Part shown: piece by piece, positions 11,642 to 21,130 of the stretch
How positions within the stretch are numbered: position 1 is the stretch's first letter
Layout: each line of letters opens with the position of its first letter
Program-made: the position numbers and the translations under genes
Assembly (NCBI GenBank): GCA_944548615.1
Contig: OX155957.1
Location: 24,583,031 to 24,647,030 of the forward strand
Origin: Micropterix aruncella
Lineage: Eukaryota > Arthropoda > Insecta > Lepidoptera > Micropterigidae
Length of the DNA: 64,000 nucleotides
Direction of reading: 5' to 3'
Notes under the pieces: model-generated
Databases searched by the model: none
What the model saw: the letters and a program-made list of their open reading frames with translations, nothing else
What the model was told of the DNA's origin: nothing

Positions 11642-12596
11642 TACGTGTGGCACTCGGGGACTGCCGCGGTAAAGCTATTGCATAGCATTTTTAACAACTT
11701 ATGCAATTATAATTATTTATTTATTTTATTTATTTTATTTTTCTGATAGCAGATAACTGCGCTCTATCGGAAAACGTTGAAATTATTCCGAATCATTTGC
11801 GACTGCGGAAGCAAATGATTCGGAATAATTTAAACGTCTTCCGATAGAGCGCCGCGCACGAATTTTTTATTCGATAAAGCAAAAAAAAAATACGTGTGGC
11901 ACTCGGGGACTGCCGCGGTAAAGCTATTGCATAGCATTTTTAACAACTTATGCCATTATAATTATTTATTCAAATTTTCTGATATCAGATAACTGCGCTC
12001 TATCGGAAAACGTTTAAATTATTCCGAATCATTTGCGGCTGCGGTAGCAAATGATTCGTTTTTTTTTATTCCGGCAAGCAAAACAAACGGATAATTCGAA
12101 AAAAATCGTAGATAAAAAGATAGGTAATTAAATTATCTTTAAAATGGTGTAGGTTTCATAATAATACGCCAGATAGTATTTGCGTAGTAGTCGTTTTTGT
12201 GTGCGGTTAGACCTAATTTCACAAATATATTACACTATGTAATATAAACAAAATCTAAAATATTCAAAGCTAAGAATATTAGGAAAATGTTCTTGTTTAA
12301 CATATATTTTTTTCGAATCGTAAGCAATACTCGTTTAGACGTAATTATCAGTTTAAAATCATTAATTTTCGTTAGGAAATTTCTTCATTCGGTCGCCGCG
12401 ATGACCTAGGCCCGCGATAAAATCTATGCAATAGCTTAAAACGGATTATTCGAAAAAAATCGTAGATAGAAAGATAGATAATTAAATTTTCTTTAAAATG
12501 GTGCAGGTTTTTAAAATGATTAATTTTCGTTAAAAAATTTCTTCATTCGGTCGCCGCGCTGGCCTAGGCCCGCGATAAAAGCTATGCAATAGCTTA
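11642..12596 (+). mobile_element. H-family element, copy 1, split by copy 2
   Basis: Starts TACGTGTGGCACTCGGGGAC after an A-run and ends GCTATGCAATAGCTTA before another A-run. The core hairpin is at 11759-11852 (42-nt arms). At about 11881 the copy is interrupted in an A-run by a second H element (11891-12438) and resumes at 12439 with CGGATTATTCG, exactly where other copies continue. It also lacks an internal segment after GGTGCAGGTTT. Confidence 0.85.
11891..12438 (+). mobile_element. H-family element, copy 2, nested in copy 1
   Basis: Complete at both ends. Its core hairpin has lost most of the right arm: at about 12058 the arm is replaced by a T-run and unrelated bases. Insertion into an A-run of copy 1 fixes the family boundaries as TACGTGTGG at the 5' end and AATAGCTTA at the 3' end. 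Confidence 0.85.
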
Positions 12597-12660
12597 AAAA
12601 TCATTTGAATACGGAAAGAATCGCAATCGGCCCCAATAGTTAAATAGCAGAGCGTTTCGG

Positions 12661-13000
12661 AAATGGTGAGTCGCGACCCGGCACAGAGCCACGAAAATAA
12701 ACAACCGGGTTGCAGCATTGTCTCTTTGTTGTTTAAATCTGTTATACTCCTAAATGTCACGTCTCTCCTCCCTTGGAAAAAAACAAACACAAAAATTGAC
12801 TTCGTATCACTGATTTCTATGTGCCGCACCTCTACAATACCACAGCCGCTTTCAGTGGGCGTAGTACCTTAAATGATGGCATCATTTCAAATATATGACT
12901 AAAGAAAAAATACTATAGCTTATCATCAGTTAATAATGTGTACGTGTCGCAGACATTCCAGATTTATGGACATCTTGTATTAAAAAAACTACCCTCCTCG
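12661..13000 (+). repeat. Duplicated unit D2, right half
   Basis: Matches 7737-8075 from the CCCGGCACAG segment through GCAGCATTGTCTCTTTG to the final CTACCCTCCT, with more divergence than the left half. Short frames on both strands here are not conserved in D1. Confidence 0.75.
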
Positions 13001-13079
13001 TCTGTTTGACGAATACGACTAGTGCACCCCCTCGGACCGGTTTCAATCGCAACGTATTTCCGTGGTTTTAATGGCTAGT

Positions 13080-13460
13080 TTCCAATATGGTTCATTTCTT
13101 GGCCTCGTTCGAGCCTCGGGCGGCTCGACGTTATTATTTCATTAAAATGTATGTCTGAATATAATTTTATTTGTGTCGCTTGTATAAGAGATATTGCAAC
13201 AATGTGGTTTCAAGCCTACGACGCATCTGTGTACCGAATTGCAAGTCCCGTCCAATATTTGCATGACAAGCGCGACTCCTGATTGACCGATTTCAAACAC
13301 AATATTTTTAAATCATGCCATGACCAAATGATGCCTGCATGCCAAATTTTAGCTCAATCGGATGAATCATTTGGGCGAAATCGTGGAGGAGTAGTACACA
13401 CACACACAGACACAGACACAAGTGCGTTCACAATACTTTCTTTGCCAGGAAAGTAAAATG
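13080..13460 (+). repeat. Z-family repeat, copy 2
   Basis: Carries the Z-family order ending in GCCTGCATGCCAAATTTTAG, a (CA)n/(GACA)n run at about 13399-13424 and GTTCACAATACTTTCTTTGCC. Noncoding. Confidence 0.65.
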
Positions 13461-13664
13461 CCAGGCGAAGAAACAGAAGATGAACTGAAGATGATAGGTC
13501 CCGTATTGTAACGCAAGTAACGGATGTTATTGTATCATGTTTGATACGTTTAAACAGTTAACGGACGCTACCGCATAAACGGGTAAAAAAATCAAGGCAA
13601 AAAAAGTCAGTAGGGATTCAGTACTGTATTATATTGCCTACTCGATAACAAATAAAAAAAAAAA

Positions 13665-14247
13665 TACGTGTGGCACTCGGGGACTGCCGCGGTAAAGCTA
13701 TTGCATAGCATCGTTTACAACTTAGGTATGCAATTATAATTATTTATTTATTTTATTTATTCTGATATCAGATAACTGCGCTCTATCGGAAAACGTTGAA
13801 ATTATTCCGAATCATTTGCGGCTGCGGAAGCTAATGATTCGGAATAATTTAAACGTCTTCCGATAGAGCGCTGCGCACTAATTTTTTTTTCGATAAAGCA
13901 AGAAAAAACGGATTATTCGAAAAAAAATCGTATATAAAAAGATAGATAATTAAATTATCTTTAAATTAATGGTGCAGGTTTCATAATAATACGCCAGATA
14001 GTAATTGCGTAGTAGTCGTTTTTGTGTTCGGTTAGACCTAATTTCACAAATTAATTACACTATGTAATATAAACAAAATCTAAAATATTCAAAGCTAGGA
14101 ATATTTAAAAAATGTTCTTGTTTAATATATATTTTTTTCGAATCGTAAGCAGTACTCGTTTAGACGTAATTGTCAGTTTAAAATATTTCTTCATTCGGTC
14201 GCCGCGCTGGCCTACTAGGCCCGCGATAAAAGCTATGCAATAGCTTA
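13665..14247 (+). mobile_element. H-family element, copy 3
   Basis: 583 bp, intact at both ends and inserted after an A-run. The core hairpin lies at 13778-13871 with near-perfect 42-nt arms. The 5' AAGCTATTGCATAGC block and the terminal GCTATGCAATAGCTTA are inverted relative to each other. Confidence 0.9.
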
Positions 14248-14411
14248 AAAACTAAAATTATTTGTAAAAACATCGACCTTGCTCCTTATATACTTTTGTC
14301 TTCCGAGCTCCATGCATTTTCTGGTCCTCTAACTAACCAGGAAAAAATGCTATTGAATAAATTCGTAAATTATTAAAGTATTCTAGTTTTAGAGAGTATT
14401 TCTATTATATA

Positions 14412-14985
14412 ACTAGCTGACCCGGCGAACTTCGTGCCGCCTAACAGTCAATGAATGTCGTGTTACAGATTAGCTGAACTAAATTTATGATTTTATGAAT
14501 GTAATATAATGAATACAAAATAAATATTCAGTTCACTACTATATTAAGATAATAACACAAAAAGAAATATAAAAGTACAAAAATAAGTATATCAGTCGCG
14601 TGTCAGCAAGACATGATTGAATTAAACTATTTACATATTGTGCAGCATGGCATGCACTTTGTTTAATTCTGTTCATTAAAGCATCTTGTGATGAACGACA
14701 TTTTTTGTCTTTTTATCAGGCGCAAGAACAAATAAAGCGGATGATTTGCCAACACGTGAACATTCCACGTACAACTTACCATGAGAAATACACGGTTTTA
14801 CATTTTGTATTGGAAAATGTTTTTTGTTTTATTTTAATTTTTCGTCAATTTTCGTTTTCAATAGTTATTCTGCAATTCGGTATGGAGACATATACTACAA
14901 ATTGAAAACCATAAAAATTGGTCCAGCTGTTTTCGAGTTATAAGTGTTCGAACAAACCCGACTTTGTTTTATACATATAGATTTT
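14412..14985 (+). repeat. Dispersed insect repeat starting CTAGCTGACCCGG
   Basis: Starts CTAGCTGACCCGGCGAACTT and ends with 'gttataagtgttcgaacaaacccgac...tatacatatagatt', a pairing often seen in insect genomes. A similar start occurs at 63688 in front of the right-edge Y repeat. The small frame at 14705-14905 is not recognisable. Class uncertain. Confidence 0.55.
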
Positions 14986-15869
14986 AAAAACTGTACACTG
15001 AAACAGAAAATGATTGAAGAATGACTCCGAACGCCGGCGCTTCCTTGGCCATTACGTTAATGCATACTGGGCGGCATACTCACCAATGAATTAGTAGCTA
15101 AGCTGTGAAAGCATGCATTATTTCAGTAGGTCACCGAGTGCCCTACTTCCCCTAGCCTCCTACCATCTCGACGATAAGTAAGCACTTGCGGCAAAATAGG
15201 CCATCTGTCTTACCGCCCCAAGATAATCTTGTATCTAAGTGAGTGCAGCCTCGCTTTAAGTGATCTTTTAAAGATGTTATTCGCTTTATATTACGTCATA
15301 CGACACAGCCTACACAATCAAGGACACGTCAATTATGGGGAAGTGGTTGCTTAGCTAACGATGTGGAAGAGCGCTTACCTATTTTTATCGAGAGTAAATT
15401 GCGTCAGTAGACTTATAAAATATCAACACCGTGTAAGAAAATAAATGTCAATGTTTTTTTGGCAATTCATAAATTCATTTATTTATTTATACTTTTACTT
15501 AAGAGATTGTCTAAAAACATTGTCAACGATTGCTTTACTAAAAACATTGTCACCGAAGTAAATAAATTATACATCGTAAAAGAACAGCTTAAGATCGACA
15601 CAGATCAAGTAATAACCGGTGCTATACACATCGTCTTGGTTCTGTAACTAGATGCAAAATTATGGAGTAAAAACATTAAATAATAGTATTATATTATTAT
15701 TATTTGAAAAAATAGGAAGGATATCCTCCAAAGTTTACAATTAACACATCAAAAATATATTTATAGAGATGAAAAATAAATATTCACCACACAACATGTG
15801 ATATAATATAAAATATATATATATATATATTCATAGAATAAATGAAGTACATACATAGATACAAAATAG
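14986..15869. other. Unassigned stretch
   Basis: No supported gene. A (TA)n run is at 15807-15829. A phrase 'aaaacattgtcaacgattg / aaaacattgtcaccgaag' is repeated at about 15514-15557. Confidence 0.4.
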
Positions 15870-16076
15870 ACAAGTATGATTTTTTCTCGTAATAGTTAAT
15901 TTGTAGAAACTTATTTTTCAAACGCAGGTATCCAATTTCTATCAGCCATCTGTTTATTTTAAATTTGAAACTCTCAATATCGGTATTTTTCTATCAGTTT
16001 GTCAATGCTGTTGAATGTTTTTGGCGCCATAAAATACATATGCCTATGCGAAAACATAGTCTTTACTAAGGGAATC
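15870..16076 (-). pseudogene. Decayed LINE reverse-transcriptase C-terminus
   Basis: In one minus-strand frame a block with HMYFMAPKTFNSIDKLIEKY is followed, after one frameshift, by a block containing FKFKINRWLIEIGYLRLKNK. This is the usual order of the extreme C-terminus of Jockey/CR1-type LINE polymerases. The upstream side abuts the 14-bp TSD of X copy 2, so the X insertion lies just beyond the surviving part. Confidence 0.6.
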
Positions 16077-16093
16077 AAGTGTATAATTAAAAT

Positions 16094-16806
16094 TTAGGTA
16101 GCGAACGGTTTCGTGAAGCTTGGGCCACAAGATCCATTTTGTTCTCGAAACGGCACAACTCACGATTCAGCTCCTATTCAGAAGCCTTCCGCACGGGGTA
16201 TTCTGCCGCGTCTCAGGCCTCACAAACTGGTGGACCGGTTTCTCCTGGTGGGATTGCATCCCCGCGCTGCTGGACGATTTGCGCACCGTTCGGCGGACGC
16301 CAAGCGGTTGTGCAATCTAATTGCTGAAGGAGTCTGGAGAATATGAAAATATACTGTCTCCTAAGCAGCGGGGGTGAATGCTGACCTGTTGTCATGCCAC
16401 TCTTGAAATGACCTTGGGCCACTCGATCAAGTGTGGCAATACGGGCAAAGAACGCCCAGGTCCGCGATAAATTCAAATTGAATTACCGCTGTAATTACAA
16501 TAGGTAAAGGCCATCTAAGCGACTTCGGACCCGCAACCAGTGCGGAGGATGGAGGTATCCTGAAGGTTAACTATAATGGAGTTATCCAACCAAAAGTGGT
16601 AGTTAGAGGGCCTGGCTGCCTGCTGGCTACCTTTCCCGGTGCCTTGCCGTAAGGCGTTGGCCTCTAACGGGCTTGTTGGCGGAGCTAGACGGTAGATTGT
16701 CTTGTCTCTAAGTCTTCTACGTTCATCCCACGGCTAAAAGAATGATCCATATCGTTATACCCACCTGGGGTGACGGGTTCGCCCGCTTTAGTCGATACCG
16801 CCCTAC
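16094..16806 (+). mobile_element. X-family retroposon, copy 2, with perfect 14-bp TSD
   Basis: Flanked by identical TGTATAATTAAAAT at 16080-16093 and 16807-16820. The 713-bp element starts near GTAGCGAACGGTTTCG and ends after a stem with a TTCG tetraloop (GACGGGTTCGCCCGC at about 16777-16791) with no poly(A) tail. Three overlapping 62-77 codon frames at the start are in different phases, not conserved between copies, and are taken as chance. Confidence 0.85.
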
Positions 16807-16820
16807 TGTATAATTAAAAT

Positions 16821-17452
16821 ATTATTAGAATAGATAATAAGACTCTTATATTTTGGTAATATGTCGAGGATGATGAGGATTTATCAATATCGTCACGCAG
16901 TGAAGCACTAACTGACTTTTTCGCCCTTCAAAGTGACGAACATCATATTTTTTCATACGAGGTATAACAAAACAACAATAACGTGTATTGAAAACGTATT
17001 TATAAATAGTAGTGGCTTCACTGTCGATGGGATTACGGTGCGATACCCCATATCACCGAAGACAGTAACTAAACTTGCATTACACTAAAGTTACCGTAAA
17101 CTACCCTACCTATGACCTCCTGTCAAACAATGAACCTTTCTTTTTTTTTTTATTAAATCCAATGGAAAGGAAGACAGTTTGTACGATTATATTTATTTTG
17201 TCATGAACATGACTAGATGCTGAACGAATCGCTCTGTGAGTGATCAGTCGCCTGCGTGCAGTGAGATTGAGAAGGCATTTTTTGTGTTTCGGAATTATTT
17301 TTGCTATCAACGAACCTCGTTAAACTTAGTCAGGGGATAGGATGTGGTAAGCATCTAAAACCTCTCTTATAATTGGACTTTCAGGCAAGTTATCTGCCAT
17401 CTAGAGTTTTGATAATAATACTTGTAATAATTATATATCTTCATGCAGATAT
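16821..17452. other. Unassigned stretch
   Basis: Mixed AT-rich sequence. The minus-strand frame at 17110-17310 has no recognisable domain. Nothing else identified. Confidence 0.35.
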
Positions 17453-17515
17453 CCAGATATCTTCATGCAGCTTACGCCAAAAAATAAGCATTGGCGTAAG
17501 CTGCATGATATCTGG
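17453..17515. repeat. Hairpin with ~25-bp arms
   Basis: CCAGATATC...ATGCAGCTTACGCCAA (17453-17480, with a 3-nt bulge) pairs with TTGGCGTAAGCTGCATGATA plus TCTGG (17491-17515) around a 10-nt loop. Function unknown. Confidence 0.7.
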
Positions 17516-17986
17516 AGCGTTCTGGAAATAGCCAGAAGATAAAGATCTGTATAAGCCAAAAAACGTGTTAAAAAATTAAACCACAAGCCATTTTGCCTTT
17601 TACGCGCAAAACTTATAAAATATCAGAGTTGCTAAACATCCAGGGCATTTGATGTATCATTCCTGTTAATTTTGTTTTCGACCTATCATTCAACTGATTG
17701 ATATTTTTTTTTTGTAATTTAAAAAAAATATAAAAAATGATCGACGTTAAACTTATTTAGGATTTTCTATTGTTGAGGTAAATAATAAAATCACAGAAAC
17801 ATCCCGGGATACTTTTTCAATTATATTACAACTTTGCCATATACCTATTGTCAATAAAAAATACACTAATTATAAACTATAGCTAAAATTATATGAAAAG
17901 TGGTACATAGTTAGGGCAGATTACGGTACTATAAAACTACTCCTGCTGTTAGCGTTATTAAAACAAATGTTTCATGTAGCACTATA

Positions 17987-18102
17987 GAGCATATCAAATA
18001 AGCGTTATTTGATATGCTCAATAATCTTTAATCACAACATCAATGACCCTAATGCGTCATTTGATATAATATATGAAATGATGCATTAGGATCAATGATG
18101 TT
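17987..18102. repeat. Two adjacent hairpins
   Basis: 17987-18019 is a perfect 15-bp stem (GAGCATATCAAATAA) with a GCG loop. 18036-18102 is a ~27-bp stem with few mismatches (AACATCAATGACCCTAATGC and its partner). Both share an ATATCAAATA/TTTGATAT phrase, so they may be remnants of one palindromic MITE. Confidence 0.65.
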
Positions 18103-18124
18103 ATAATTAAGGGGTATATTTAAT

Positions 18125-18321
18125 AAGTCCCGGAGGCAAAGTGATTAAGTCGCCTAATCTCACATTGCAAGATTCCGGGTTCGATTCCCGGCTGGGTTAG
18201 AATTTTACGTTGGGATGAAATTAACGGAATTGCATTTCAATTCTGTCGATCGAATGCAATAAGACACACACTTACACACTTGATACACTAACTGCGCGGA
18301 AACCCGTATAATTACTTGGTC
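18125..18321 (+). mobile_element. tRNA-derived SINE, 5' part
   Basis: A tRNA-like head carries an A-box-like GTGATTAAGTCGCC and a strong B box, GGGTTCGATTCC, followed by the body GGGATGAAATTAACGGAATT that also occurs (minus strand) in the SINE at 20085-20400. The 3' part is missing: a LINE with its own TSD sits immediately downstream. Confidence 0.75.
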
Positions 18322-18333
18322 GTAGATATATCT

Positions 18334-18906
18334 TCTTCTTCTTCTTCTTTTTGTTTGATGGCTCCACCCAAAGAGGGTGATTTCTGCCAAGTGTGCCGTT
18401 GAAATAGCAGGAAACTTTTTTGTGTTAGTGGACGTCACTGAAACAATTAAGACATCACTCCGTCGGGAACACAAAATTGAATAATAATAGATATAGTGAA
18501 ATACATATATATACGTTTAACACACAAACACTATATGGAGGAACATTCATTAATTATTATTAAAGGGACATACTGTTGAGTTTAATAAATTTACAGATGA
18601 TTTTGTAGACATTCGGGGTGTTGAGAGATAATAAAAAGTCTATACTAATAGGGAGCTGAATTTTGAGACTTAAGAGGTCCGAAATGAAGTTAGGATAGTT
18701 ATTAACAATGGGACAATTAAAGAAGAGATGGTCCAGAGTGCAAAACGCATGACCGCAGTCGCACTGAGGAGAAGGGAGGACATGTATTCGGTTGAGGTGA
18801 GCGGGAGTGCAGCAATGACCGATGCGCATCCTGCAGAGGGTGGAGATTTCCTTACGGGTGAAAGGTAGGTGGTGGAACTAGGGTTTGGTCCTTATTTCTG
18901 TTTGGA
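18334..18906 (-). mobile_element. 5'-truncated LINE inserted beside the SINE, 12-bp TSD
   Basis: GTAGATATATCT is present at 18322-18333 and 18907-18918. On the minus strand the insert holds a LINE C-terminal coding relic (18560-18874), a ~225-bp 3' UTR ending GGTGGAGCCATCAAACAAAA, and a (GAA)n tail at 18334-18350. The tail and TSD show target-primed insertion. The copy is short and 5'-truncated, as most LINE insertions are. Confidence 0.85.
18560..18874 (-). pseudogene. LINE ORF2 C-terminus with Cys-His motif
   Basis: The frame shows RMRIGHCCTPAHLNRIH followed by CDCGHAFCTLDHLFFNCP, the C-terminal 'RLR.GH' plus CxC...H...C signature found after the RNase H or reverse-transcriptase domain of R1/I/Jockey-type LINEs. 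Only about 100 codons remain upstream of the normal stop at the 18560 side, and an in-frame stop lies just 5' of the block. It is a dead C-terminal fragment; the clade cannot be fixed from this portion. Confidence 0.75.
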
Positions 18907-18918
18907 GTAGATATATCT

Positions 18919-19395
18919 AATATTAAACATTTTGTAATTGTGTCGTAATACAAAGTAGTATTTAAACATATGTGTACCGTGTACCTACGTATTTAAATAA
19001 GGAGACCTACCTAACACGTTTTTTTGACATGTCCAACGCGGTATTTAACCGCCAATTGGATACAATTAAATTGTAATGTAACGAATTTTTATTTTTATTG
19101 TCGTAATTTTATATTTGTAATATTTCTAATTTTACTTGTATAACTGACTACTCGCTTCTATATTTTTACTATCTGTATTATTCATATATACCTAATAAGG
19201 CATTTTAGCGGGTTAGATTATTCTTAAAAGTTTTTATATTTTTATTATAAATTGTTTTTACAATTTTAAAAACAGTCAATCTGTACACAAATGAATTCTT
19301 TTAGTATACCATATAAGATAAATAATGTAAAATCAATTTGACAATACCAATAGTATGAATTCTTACTAACTGGCTTATTAAATAAATAAAAAAAG
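18919..19395. other. Unassigned AT-rich stretch
   Basis: No gene or repeat recognised. Ends in an AATAAATAAA-type A-run that received H copy 4. Confidence 0.4.
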
Positions 19396-19992
19396 AAGTG
19401 TGGCACTCGGGGACTGCCGCGGTAAAGCTATTGCATAGCATTTTTAACAACTTATGCAATTATAATTATTTATTTATTTATTTTATTTAATTTTTTCTGA
19501 TATCAGATAACTGCGCTCTATCGGAAAACGTTGAAATTATTCCGTATCATTTGCGGCTGCGGAATCAAATGATTCGGAATAATTTAAACGTCTTCCGATA
19601 GAGCGCCGCGCACGATTTTTTTATTCGATAAAGCAAAAAAACGGATTATTCGAAAAAAATCGTAGATAAAAAGATAGATAATTAAATTATCTTTAAAATG
19701 GTGCAGGTTTCATAGTAATACGCCAGATAGTATTTGCGTAGTAGTCGTTTTTGTGTTCGGTTAGACCTAATTTCACAAATTAATTACACTATGTAATATA
19801 AACAAAATCTAAAATATTCAAAGCTAAGAATATTAGGAAAATGTTCTTGTTTAACATATATTTATTTCGAACCGTAAGCAGTACTCGTTTAGACGTAATT
19901 ATCAGTTTAAAATCATTAATTTTCGTTAAGAAATTTCTTCATTCGGTCGCCGCGCTGGCCTAGGCCCGCGATAAAAGCTATGCAATAGCTTA
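19396..19992 (+). mobile_element. H-family element, copy 4
   Basis: Complete, 597 bp. Core hairpin at 19513-19606. AATAAATAAA-like sequence lies on both sides, so the exact TSD cannot be separated from the target A-run. Confidence 0.9.
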
Positions 19993-20084
19993 AAAATAAA
20001 AATAAATAAAGTACAATCATGTCCAATAAAGTATCTTCAATAAATGAAATTTTGTTAATTTTGACAATTTGAGTGAGGTAATTT

Positions 20085-20400
20085 AAGTTATTGACATATT
20101 GTTTGTTTGTTTCTTTCTACTCTTTATTGTGAAATTTCACAATAGGCGGGTTTATTGTCATATGACAATCTCTTACAACCAACCCTACTGTGACGTGTTT
20201 ATATGTATGTGAGCGTGTAACATATGTGTAAGTGTGTGTCTTGTTATTGGAAGCGATCGACAGAATTGAAAATGCGATTCCGTTAATTTGATCCCAACGG
20301 AAAATGGTGACCGAGCCAGGAATCGAACCCGGGACCTCACAAGGATATTACTAGATATTATCTAAATCACCGATTTTGCAGACTATAGCTACGATTTCTC
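20085..20400 (-). mobile_element. tRNA-derived SINE, near full length
   Basis: On the minus strand: B box GGGTTCGATTCC near the 5' side, the shared body GGGATCAAATTAACGGAATC, a (CA)n-like segment, a stem-forming CCTATTGTGAAATTTCACAA segment, and a TTTGTTTG-type 3' tail at about 20100-20115. Same family as 18125-18321 but retains the 3' half. Confidence 0.75.
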
Positions 20401-20869
20401 ACACCACTAAATTGACAATCGACACGGTCCTGTTTCGAGTATACACCGAAAGTTAACGCATTGGCAGCTAAATTAAATTCCTGGCAAAATACCGTTCGGA
20501 ATTCGGTCCAAACGAGCCCATTATTTCCGAGGCGCGTTCGCGGAGGGTAGGCGAAAAAAAGAAAAAAGTTCGTTATTCGAAACGATCCATTCGCAGCGCT
20601 GCTGGCCGCTTCTCCGTTAATTTGGAGCGCAAACTCCCAGATCTCGCGTTAATAAATGTGTCAAACGTGACATTAATTAAATCGCGGGGATAACCGGGGT
20701 CCACAGGGGGGGGGGGGGGGGGGATGTGGAGCGGCGCAAATGTTGACAGTAGTGTGAGTAAAGTGTGGTAACTGTAGCTTTAAAACGCTATCAACTATTC
20801 GCGGGTAGCGACTGTAAAAATAAACTGGACGCATCTGCGTTGATAGCATTCATAAAGCTACGCTATCCT
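20401..20869. other. Unassigned, with an 18-G run
   Basis: No gene seen. An uninterrupted run of 18 G lies at 20706-20723. The flanks are mid-GC and carry no repeat signature I recognise. Confidence 0.45.
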
Positions 20870-21130
20870 AATTGAACCGTTGAGGAGTCCCCTTGTCCGG
20901 AGCCAACCCTGGGTGCAGCAGCCATGTCATTGTTAAAATTTAGAACTGTCATAATTGAATGCGTATTATATACAAAAGTGTGTGTATGCTGTCGACCGTG
21001 AAAGAGTGTCCTCGTCGGGGGCCGATCCTGGATGTAGAATCAGGCCATGCTCACCATAAAAATGCATTGTCATCGGAACTTAACCAATATGTAAAAGATC
21101 AACTTCATAGGAAGTGGTTCTAATATTGCA
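20870..21130 (+). repeat. LINE 3'-end-like repeat (U3) with internal tandem
   Basis: Two imperfect ~125-bp units, each with a GAGGAGTCCCC/GAGTGTCCTCGTCGG-type phrase and an AACCCTGGGTGCAGCAG-type phrase. Shares order with 54700-54905 in the longer copy at 54640-55185. Confidence 0.6.

Noticed and set aside
12530..12829. 99-codon minus-strand frame
   Set aside because: Spans the end of an H element and the D2 right half, which are unrelated; not conserved in D1.
16113..16476. Overlapping frames in X copy 2
   Set aside because: Four frames in different phases and strands, none conserved among the nine X copies.
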